Shown here: positions 5,654-11,948 of the stretch, piece after piece
How positions within the stretch are numbered: the first letter of the stretch is position 1
How the letters are laid out: each line of letters begins with the position of its first letter
Source of the DNA: Bacteroidota bacterium
GTDB lineage: Bacteria > Bacteroidota > Bacteroidia > Flavobacteriales > Flavobacteriaceae
Direction: 5' to 3'
Assembly (NCBI GenBank): GCA_009936675.1
Contig: JAACDY010000050.1
Location: 1-11,948, forward strand
Length of the DNA stretch: 11,948 nt
Notes under the pieces: generated by a model
What the model was told of the DNA's origin: nothing
Databases searched by the model: none
Seen by the model: the letters and a program-made list of their open reading frames with translations, nothing else
Program-made: the position numbers and the translations under genes

Positions 5654-6631
5654 ATGGCAGCTGTAGAACCAATCCTCCAAGAAAACGAAAATAGATTTGT
5701 AATCTTCCCAATCCAACACCACGATATTTGGGAATGGTACAAAAAGATGGAGGCGAGTTTTTGGACTGCCGAAGAAATTGATTTACATCAAGATCTAAAT
5801 GATTGGAATACCAAGTTAACCGATGATGAAAAGTATTTCATCAAACACATACTTGCTTTTTTTGCTGCTTCCGATGGAATCGTAAATGAAAATTTAGCCG
5901 AGAATTTTGTCAATGAAGTTCAGTATTCTGAAGCAAAATTTTTCTATGGTTTTCAAATCATGATGGAAAATATCCACTCGGAAACATATTCCCTTCTGAT
6001 TGATACTTATGTCAAAGATGAAGTAGAAAAAAATAAATTATTCAAAGCCATTGAGATTTTCCCTGCCATCAAAAAGAAAGCTGATTGGGCCTTGCGTTGG
6101 ATTGATTCTGATTCTTTCGCCGAGCGATTGATTGCTTTTGCTGCGGTAGAGGGTATTTTCTTCTCTGGTGCATTCTGTTCAATTTTCTGGCTCAAGAAAA
6201 GAGGTTTGATGCCCGGTCTTACTTTCTCTAACGAGTTGATCTCTAGAGATGAAGGCGTGCACTGTGATTTCGCCGTTCACCTTCACAACAAGCACTTGGT
6301 CAACAAAGTTCCCAAAGAAAGAATTGAGGAGATCATCATGGACGCATTGAAAATAGAACGTGAGTTCGTCACAGAATCTCTTCCAGTTAGTTTAATTGGC
6401 ATGAATGCTAAGTTGATGACACAATACCTTGAGTTTGTAACGGATCGCTTGATGGTTGAGTTGGGTTGCGAAAAGAAGCACAATGTTACCAATCCATTTG
6501 AATTTATGGATATGATTTCGCTTCAGGGTAAAACCAACTTTTTTGAAAAGCGTGTATCTGAGTACCAAAAAGCCGGAGTTCTTAACAACGAAAAAGAAGA
6601 AACGCAGTTTACCACTGATGCAGATTTCTAA
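5654..6631 (+). CDS. nrdB: class Ia ribonucleotide reductase, small (radical) subunit
   Basis: NrdB houses the diiron-tyrosyl radical that starts reduction of ribonucleoside diphosphates in the NrdA active site. All key residues are visible in this 325-residue protein: metal ligands D74, E105, H108, E166, E200 and H203, and the radical tyrosine Y112 in IHSETY. On the radical-transfer route are W37 in SFWTAE and Y304 in SEYQKAG near the C-terminus. The sequence resembles eukaryotic R2 strikingly, with FFAASDGIVNENL, LKKRGLMPGLTFSNELISRD and the C-terminal FTTDADF, which docks on the large subunit. It starts directly at the conserved core, with no N-terminal ATP-cone, so activity control must rest with NrdA. 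nrdA follows after 94 bases. Confidence 0.97.
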   Translation: MAAVEPILQENENRFVIFPIQHHDIWEWYKKMEASFWTAEEIDLHQDLNDWNTKLTDDEKYFIKHILAFFAASDGIVNENLAENFVNEVQYSEAKFFYGFQIMMENIHSETYSLLIDTYVKDEVEKNKLFKAIEIFPAIKKKADWALRWIDSDSFAERLIAFAAVEGIFFSGAFCSIFWLKKRGLMPGLTFSNELISRDEGVHCDFAVHLHNKHLVNKVPKERIEEIIMDALKIEREFVTESLPVSLIGMNAKLMTQYLEFVTDRLMVELGCEKKHNVTNPFEFMDMISLQGKTNFFEKRVSEYQKAGVLNNEKEETQFTTDADF

Positions 6632-6725
6632 TCTGAAAATCGGTTGCCCCAACCCAATCTGGTGTTACCCCAATTAATTGACCCTTTAGGGCTATTATTT
6701 TAATCAAATTTTAAAATAGAAATCT

Positions 6726-9206
6726 ATGTATGTAGTAAAAAGAGATGGGCGCAAGGAGCCAATAATGTTTGATAAGATCACGGCTCGTATCAGAAAACTC
6801 AACTATGGATTGAATCCGTTGGTTGATCCTGTTCGTGTAGCCATGCGAGTAATCGAAGGGCTTTACGACGGGGTTACTACCTCAGAGTTGGACAACCTCG
6901 CTGCGGAGATCGCGGCCACCATGACCACCACTCATCCAGACTACGCACAATTGGCAGCAAGGATTTCTGTTTCTAACCTGCACAAGAATACCAAAAAATC
7001 TTTCTCTGCTACAATGAAAGATCTCTATGAATATGTCAACCCTAGAACCGGAAAAAAAGCGCCATTACTTTCCGATGAGGTTTACGAAATCATAGAAAAA
7101 AACGGGGATCAAATCGATTCTAATATTATATATAACAGGGATTTCGGATACGACTTTTTTGGTTTTAAGACATTAGAGCGCTCCTATTTGTTAAAGCTTA
7201 ATGGTCAAATTGTAGAGCGTCCTCAACACATGTTAATGCGTGTCTCCATTGGTATTCACCTCAATGACCTAGAGGCTGCTTTTGAGACTTATGAGTTGAT
7301 GTCTAAGCGCTACTTTACACATGCAACCCCCACCCTCTTTAACTCTGGTACGCCCAAGCCTCAAATGTCTTCTTGTTTTCTATTGACCATGAAAGACGAT
7401 AGCATCGATGGCATCTATGATACGCTTAAGCAAACGGCCAAGATCTCACAATCGGCAGGTGGAATAGGACTATCTATTCACAACATCCGAGCCACCGGAT
7501 CATATATCGCTGGAACCAATGGGACTTCCAATGGTATTGTTCCCATGCTAAGGGTTTTCAATGACACTGCCCGTTATGTGGATCAAGGAGGGGGAAAAAG
7601 AAAAGGATCATTTGCCATCTATGTTGAGCCGTGGCATGCCGATATTTTTGATTTTCTGGAACTCAAGAAAAATCACGGTAAGGAAGAAATGCGGGCAAGG
7701 GATTTGTTCTATGCCATGTGGATTTCAGATTTGTTTATGAAACGCGTAGAGGAAAATTCAACTTGGACATTGATGTGTCCCAACGAATGTCCTGGGCTTT
7801 ATGATTGTCACGGTGAAGATTTTGAAAAACTCTACCTCAAATACGAAAAAGAGGGCAAAGGAAGAAGAACCATCCAAGCACGGGAACTTTGGGATAAAAT
7901 TTTGGAATCTCAAATTGAAACGGGAACTCCCTACATGTTATACAAAGACGCTGCCAACAGAAAGTCCAATCAGAAAAATCTGGGAACCATACGTTCTTCT
8001 AACCTCTGTACCGAAATCTTAGAATATACCTCTGAGGACGAAATAGCGGTCTGTAATTTAGCCTCCATTGCACTTCCAATGTTTGTAGAAGACGGTAAGT
8101 TCAATCACGAGGAATTGTTCAATGTAACTAAGAGTGTTACCAAAAACCTCAACCGCGTCATTGACCGCAACTATTACCCAGTGAAAGAGGCCGAAAACTC
8201 CAACATGAGACATCGCCCCGTAGGTTTAGGTGTTCAAGGATTGGCGGATACTTTCATCAAACTGAGGTTGCCATTTACCAGTGAAGAAGCCAAATCCCTT
8301 AATCAAGAAATTTTTGAAACCCTATACTTTGCCGCAGTAACAGCTTCTGTTGAAGAAGCAGAAAAAGACGGTCCCTACAAAACATACAAAGGGTCACCCA
8401 TGGCAAAAGGAGAGTTTCAATACAACCTTTGGGGAATTAAAGATGAAGAACTCAGTGGACGATGGGATTGGAAAGACTTGCGAAAAAGTGTAAAGAAACA
8501 CGGTGTAAGAAACTCGCTCTTGGTAGCACCAATGCCTACAGCATCAACGTCTCAAATTCTTGGAAACAACGAGTGCTTTGAGCCTTATACTTCAAATATT
8601 TATACCCGAAGGGTCTTGTCTGGAGAATTTATTGTAGTCAATAAACACCTACTGGAAGACTTGGTCAATCTCGGTTTATGGAACGAAGACATGAAACAAG
8701 AATTGATGCAGGCCAATGGATCCATACAACACATTAAAGGTATACCAGAGGACATCAAAGAGCTGTACAAAACCGTTTGGGAAATGAGTATGAAAGACAT
8801 TATTGATATGTCCCGACACAGGGGTTATTTTATTGATCAATCTCAATCCCTAAATTTATTTATGGAAGGTGCGACTATGGCAAAATTGACCTCCATGCAC
8901 TTTTATGCGTGGAAGTCGGGCCTCAAAACAGGAATGTATTATCTGAGAACAAAATCTGCTGTTGATGCCATTAAATTTACATTGGACAACGCCAAAGCTG
9001 CAAAAACAAAAACAGCTGAAACCGACCACACTCCCATCGCAACCGAACCCATAACTGCTACTTCAACCGCCGTTGCTGCTGTGGGAAAAAGTACTCAAAA
9101 TAATCCTGCGACTGCTGTAGAACCACTGACCCCAGCCGAGTTAAAACAGATGTTAGAACAGTCCAAAAAAAGTGAAGATGATGATTGTCTAATGTGTGGC
9201 TCATAA
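6726..9206 (+). CDS. nrdA: class Ia ribonucleotide reductase, large (catalytic) subunit
   Basis: NrdA reduces NDPs to dNDPs using the radical supplied by NrdB. This 826-residue protein has an N-terminal ATP-cone (about 1-90, starting VVKRDGRKEPI) for overall activity control, then the ten-stranded barrel. Visible catalytic residues are C217 (SSCFLL) and C443 (AVCNLAS), the redox pair; C428 (SNLCTE), the thiyl-radical cysteine; N426 and E430; and Y738-Y739 in GMYYLRT for radical transfer. The tail ends DDDCLMCGS, with C821 and C824 as the cysteine pair that re-reduces the active site. A linker rich in Ala, Thr and Pro (about 756-800) precedes this tail. The sequence is very like eukaryotic RRM1, including the CLMCGS end. 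A strong terminator follows 17 bases after the stop. Confidence 0.97.
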   Translation: MYVVKRDGRKEPIMFDKITARIRKLNYGLNPLVDPVRVAMRVIEGLYDGVTTSELDNLAAEIAATMTTTHPDYAQLAARISVSNLHKNTKKSFSATMKDLYEYVNPRTGKKAPLLSDEVYEIIEKNGDQIDSNIIYNRDFGYDFFGFKTLERSYLLKLNGQIVERPQHMLMRVSIGIHLNDLEAAFETYELMSKRYFTHATPTLFNSGTPKPQMSSCFLLTMKDDSIDGIYDTLKQTAKISQSAGGIGLSIHNIRATGSYIAGTNGTSNGIVPMLRVFNDTARYVDQGGGKRKGSFAIYVEPWHADIFDFLELKKNHGKEEMRARDLFYAMWISDLFMKRVEENSTWTLMCPNECPGLYDCHGEDFEKLYLKYEKEGKGRRTIQARELWDKILESQIETGTPYMLYKDAANRKSNQKNLGTIRSSNLCTEILEYTSEDEIAVCNLASIALPMFVEDGKFNHEELFNVTKSVTKNLNRVIDRNYYPVKEAENSNMRHRPVGLGVQGLADTFIKLRLPFTSEEAKSLNQEIFETLYFAAVTASVEEAEKDGPYKTYKGSPMAKGEFQYNLWGIKDEELSGRWDWKDLRKSVKKHGVRNSLLVAPMPTASTSQILGNNECFEPYTSNIYTRRVLSGEFIVVNKHLLEDLVNLGLWNEDMKQELMQANGSIQHIKGIPEDIKELYKTVWEMSMKDIIDMSRHRGYFIDQSQSLNLFMEGATMAKLTSMHFYAWKSGLKTGMYYLRTKSAVDAIKFTLDNAKAAKTKTAETDHTPIATEPITATSTAVAAVGKSTQNNPATAVEPLTPAELKQMLEQSKKSEDDDCLMCGS

Positions 9207-9222
9207 CACATTTTCACTCCTT

Positions 9223-9257
9223 AAAACGCTTATTTATGATTAAATAAGCGTTTTTTT
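9223..9257 (+). terminator. strong intrinsic terminator after nrdA
   Basis: A perfect 14-base inverted repeat, AAAACGCTTATTTA (9223-9236) with TAAATAAGCGTTTT (9241-9254), closes a four-base loop TGAT and runs into a T tract (9251-9257). The placement just after the nrdA stop fits the end of the nrdB-nrdA transcript. Confidence 0.88.
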
Positions 9258-9318
9258 ATTCGGTATATTTAACTGTATATAAGGTAGTTATGTCTTTACT
9301 GTAAATTTAATGTTAACT

Positions 9319-9361
9319 AAATGTTTATTTTTAGTAAACGTTTGTGTACCTTAGTAACGTA
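9319..9361. promoter_or_regulatory. dyad and direct repeat upstream of the YwqK-like gene
   Basis: AAATGTTTA (9319-9327) and TAAACGTTT (9335-9343) form a nine-pair dyad, with one T-G step, around seven bases. TTAGTAAACGT (9331-9341) is repeated as TTAGTAACGT at 9351-9360, 20 bases later, about two helical turns. A poor -7-like TACCTTAG lies at 9347-9354, 23 bases before the ATG at 9378. The arrangement could be a regulator site over a promoter, but the region is AT-rich and chance is a fair alternative. Confidence 0.25.
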
Positions 9362-9377
9362 GTTAGAACATTGAATT

Positions 9378-9734
9378 ATGAAAAATATAGCCATAATATT
9401 GATCTTGTTTTCGTTCGTATTGAACGCACAAGACAGCACCGAACCTAAATTTGAAAAACAAGGTGAACTTACCAAAGCAGTTTTTTATCATGACAATGGA
9501 GCTATTGCCCAAACTGGCTTTTTTAAGGACAATAAACGACATGGCAATTGGATTAGCTACCAACCCTCCGGTAAAAAAACAGCTATGGGTACTTATCAAT
9601 CAGGCTTGAAAACTGGCCAATGGTTTTTTTGGAATCAAGATGATTTGATCGAAGTGATATACGAAAACAATAAAATAGTCAATGTATTGGAGTGGAACAA
9701 TAGCGAGAGAAAAATGATCGCCAAAAACAACTAA
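9378..9734 (+). CDS. small secreted YwqK/MORN-repeat-like protein
   Basis: This 118-residue protein has a clear signal peptide (about 1-17, hydrophobic core IAIILILFSFVL, likely cut after LNA), so it is exported. The mature part has repeats of the MORN_2/YwqK type: GFFKDNKRHGNWISYQPSGK at 47-66, then GTYQSGLKTGQWFFWNQDD at 71-89 and a weaker third unit, VIYENNKIVNVLEW, at 93-106. Each unit is a beta-hairpin with the G-x-W or G-W-x pattern. Databases call such proteins 'YwqK family antitoxin', but there is no toxin gene here and the protein is secreted. Its role is unknown. It lies 171 bases after nrdA, beyond a terminator, so it probably has its own promoter. It is convergent with the phosphate transporter gene, 23 bases away. 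Confidence 0.8.
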   Translation: MKNIAIILILFSFVLNAQDSTEPKFEKQGELTKAVFYHDNGAIAQTGFFKDNKRHGNWISYQPSGKKTAMGTYQSGLKTGQWFFWNQDDLIEVIYENNKIVNVLEWNNSERKMIAKNN

Positions 9735-9757
9735 TTACACTCAATCGAAAGTCACAC

Positions 9758-11948
9758 TCAAGATTTAACTTTCTTATTTACACTATAAAATTCTTCTACC
9801 AAATCAAATTTGTGAAGAATAAGGTCTTTTGTCCGTATCAAAATATTAAAGTAAAGTGCAGTATTTTTAGGACTCGTTTCTGATTCAATCCTGAGAATCT
9901 GATCGTCTATTTTTTGATTTAACAAATCAAAATTTTCCTTCTTTTGTATTAAAACCTCGTTGAACTCCTTATCACTGAATTGCAAGTTAAAAGCTTCAAT
10001 ACCTTCTTTAAAAACTGAAGAAAGAGACTGAAAAATCTCATTGAGATCATCGATCTGTTGAGCCTTAAGAGGACTGTGATTGTTGTTAATGTGTTTATAA
10101 CTTTCGTTGGAAATGTAGATCAGGTCTTCGATAAGATCTGACATTAAACCCAACAAAGAAATATAGAAACGGGTGGCAGGCACACTAGTTTCTTTAATGC
10201 GCTTGAGGAAATAATAGATGCCGTTTTTCATATCATTGACCTCATCAAACAGTTCATCAGCGTTCTTTTTGGCGTTGGAAAGGGTTCTCAAATCGTTGTT
10301 GGATAAACCTCTTATGATAGAAGCATAAATCTCGTAAGTGTTTCCAATCACATTGGCAATATTCATAACACTTTCCTCAATAATTCCTTTGTAGGGATCG
10401 CTTTGAGGACTGAAGAGTTTCCCTTGTTGTCTTACTTTACTTTCTCTTCTGTGACTGATAAAATTTCTGGAAATCAATAGGAGTATAATGCCCAGAATCA
10501 CAAGAATGGCCGTAAATCCACCCAAATGAATGAGATAAACAATCCCTCCACAAAACAAAAAGGCACTTAGGGCAGTAAAAAACCAACCTCCAATAACATT
10601 GATCACTCCTGCTACACGGTAGACTGCACTTTCTGTTCCCCAAGCTCGATCAGCCAATGAAGTACCCATGGTCACCATAAAGGTAACATAGGTTGTTGAT
10701 AATGGCAGCTTGAGGGAGGTGGCTATAGAAATCAGAATGGCTGCTACGGTTAGATTAATGGAGGCTCTTAGGGTATCGAAAGAAGGGGCATTGGGATCTT
10801 TGGCCACTGACCTGTCAACAGTAATCTCGAATGCCCCACTGATTTTTTTGGAAATGGCCGTTGGAAAAAGATTAGAAAAATATTGATTAAGGCCTACAAA
10901 AAAACGAACCAATAGTCTGGATAAAAAATTGGGGCGAAAACGCTCTTTAATATCATTCTGATCGGAGAGATCGAGTGAAGTCTTGACGACTTTTTTGGCT
11001 TTCGAAGAAAACCACAAAGTCAATACCATAATCAACCCTGAAACCAAAAGAAAAATAGTTGGAGTGGGAACTTTTTTCGAAAGCACGCTCATGCTGAACT
11101 CTGTTGCAGCTATCCCAGAACTAACCCAAGCTTCATAAGACTGGAAAGCTGCTACGGGAACGCCAATAAAGTTGACCAAGTCGTTGCCCGCAAAAGCCAA
11201 TGCCAGAGCAAAAGTTCCAACACCAATAATAAGCTTATAAATATCTAGTTTAAATACTTTCATTAAAATATAAGAAAACAAATACCAAAACAAAAGACTG
11301 GAAAGGTTGACCAAAAAGGCATTGACTTCGAGGAAGGCGTTGATGGTCATACCCTCGAGAAAGTCATATTCAATCCCAGCATAAGGCGTTCCTTTGATCC
11401 CTTTAATCAGGATAAAATTACTGATGGCCGCAAGCGAAATTCCTCCAAAAAGGGCATTGATCAATTTGGATTTATGAAGAAAATCGTGTGTGAGAATGGC
11501 TCTGGAGAGCCATTGAACCAAAGCTCCAACGGTAAAAGCAATAATAACAGAGAGCAAAATTCCCAAAATAATTTGAGTCGCCTTCTCTGTATTAATGTAG
11601 GTAGACAACTCCATAAGATTGCCCGAATCTGAAAATATTTTGATCAGCGACATGACCACAGCGGCACCCAACAATTCAAAGACGATTGATACTGTTGTAG
11701 AAGTTGGCATTCCCAGGGTGTTGAAGAAATCCAACAACAGTATATCGGTCATCATCACCGCCATAAAAATATAGATGATTTCCTCAAAATTAAAGGCCCC
11801 GGGATTGAAAATTCCCTTACGAGCCACTTCCATCATACCACTTGAAAATAAGGCTCCCAAAGCAATTCCCAAACTCGCAAAGATCATTATGTTTCTAAAG
11901 GAAATGGCTTTTGAACCAATGGCAGAATTAAGAAAATTTACTGCGTCG
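9758..11948 (-). CDS. PiT-family inorganic phosphate transporter with PhoU-like C-terminal domain (5' end outside window)
   Basis: The reading frame continues 20 codons upstream of the first in-window ATG (11887) to the edge, giving DAVNFLNSAIGSKA, which follows the PiT signature GAND. The gene is therefore cut at its 5' end. Counting from M at 11887, the membrane part runs to about residue 475. It contains FAGNDLVNFIGVP (232-243), the second copy of the signature, and paired helix-hairpin motifs GMPTSTTVS (59-67) and KLPLSTTY (393-400). Residues about 500-709 are soluble, helical and PhoU-like, with acidic repeats such as LMSDLIEDLIYISNESYKH. PiT proteins import metal-phosphate with cations at the inner membrane. 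The fused PhoU-like tail probably senses or gates, which is inference. The end of the gene is convergent with the YwqK-like gene. Confidence 0.93.
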   Translation of the reverse strand, partial: DAVNFLNSAIGSKAISFRNIMIFASLGIALGALFSSGMMEVARKGIFNPGAFNFEEIIYIFMAVMMTDILLLDFFNTLGMPTSTTVSIVFELLGAAVVMSLIKIFSDSGNLMELSTYINTEKATQIILGILLSVIIAFTVGALVQWLSRAILTHDFLHKSKLINALFGGISLAAISNFILIKGIKGTPYAGIEYDFLEGMTINAFLEVNAFLVNLSSLLFWYLFSYILMKVFKLDIYKLIIGVGTFALALAFAGNDLVNFIGVPVAAFQSYEAWVSSGIAATEFSMSVLSKKVPTPTIFLLVSGLIMVLTLWFSSKAKKVVKTSLDLSDQNDIKERFRPNFLSRLLVRFFVGLNQYFSNLFPTAISKKISGAFEITVDRSVAKDPNAPSFDTLRASINLTVAAILISIATSLKLPLSTTYVTFMVTMGTSLADRAWGTESAVYRVAGVINVIGGWFFTALSAFLFCGGIVYLIHLGGFTAILVILGIILLLISRNFISHRRESKVRQQGKLFSPQSDPYKGIIEESVMNIANVIGNTYEIYASIIRGLSNNDLRTLSNAKKNADELFDEVNDMKNGIYYFLKRIKETSVPATRFYISLLGLMSDLIEDLIYISNESYKHINNNHSPLKAQQIDDLNEIFQSLSSVFKEGIEAFNLQFSDKEFNEVLIQKKENFDLLNQKIDDQILRIESETSPKNTALYFNILIRTKDLILHKFDLVEEFYSVNKKVKS

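Noticed and set aside
6642..6690. Hairpins (GGTTG/CAACC and CCCT/AGGG) between nrdB and nrdA as a terminator or attenuator
   Set aside because: The stems are only four to five pairs with three-base or shorter loops and no T run follows, so nrdB and nrdA are more likely one transcript.
9378..9734. Antitoxin of a toxin-antitoxin pair, as the family name YwqK suggests
   Set aside because: The protein has a signal peptide, no small toxin gene lies beside it, and MORN-like repeats are structural. The database label is misleading here.
1..11948. CRISPR array, insertion sequence, phage or defence genes, tRNA or rRNA
   Set aside because: No regularly spaced repeats, transposase, terminal repeats or RNA gene signatures are visible; the genes are housekeeping and tightly packed.

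Overview
The window looks like chromosomal DNA of a Bacteroidota bacterium, most likely a member of Flavobacteriia. The reasons are its AT-rich sequence, start codons without clear Shine-Dalgarno sites, candidate -7 promoter elements of the TAnnTTTG type, and a gene set typical of that group: a DUF3109 cysteine-cluster protein, a eukaryote-like class Ia ribonucleotide reductase, a phosphate transporter with a PhoU-like tail, a BrxA/BrxB bacilliredoxin and a YwqK/MORN-like secreted protein. The assignment is made by eye, without a database search.

Layout, left to right. (1) Bases 1-525, minus strand: a bacilliredoxin, followed downstream by the first 26 codons of a membrane protein that starts with GTG and leaves the window; it resembles the N-terminus of a PlsC-type lysophospholipid acyltransferase. 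(2) Bases 630-3976, plus strand: a tight four-gene run (gaps of 10, 15 and 22 bases) encoding a membrane-anchored TerB/J-domain co-chaperone, a HupE/UreJ-type membrane protein, a dCMP deaminase family enzyme and a PDZ-S41 C-terminal processing protease. The gap between blocks 1 and 2 carries an identical 9-base -7-like element facing each way. (3) Bases 3973-4779, minus strand: a MarC-family membrane protein and a 65-residue two-helix membrane protein whose stop codon interlocks with that of the protease. (4) Bases 4877-9206, plus strand: a nine-cysteine DUF3109 protein, then nrdB and nrdA, closed by a strong intrinsic terminator. (5) Bases 9378-9734, plus strand: a small secreted YwqK/MORN-like protein. 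(6) Bases 9758-11948, minus strand: a PiT-type phosphate transporter with a PhoU-like C-terminal domain, cut by the window edge at its 5' end.

Functionally this is housekeeping DNA: deoxynucleotide supply (NrdA, NrdB, dCMP deaminase), envelope proteostasis (S41 protease, J-domain protein), phosphate uptake and thiol redox. I see no mobile element, CRISPR array, phage gene, defence island, rRNA or tRNA, and no intergenic stretch longer than about 210 bases. I found no convincing undescribed multi-gene system. The leads most worth following are the cysteine-rich DUF3109 protein beside the iron-dependent reductase, the small protein paired with MarC, and possible regulatory sequences upstream of nrdB and the YwqK-like gene.
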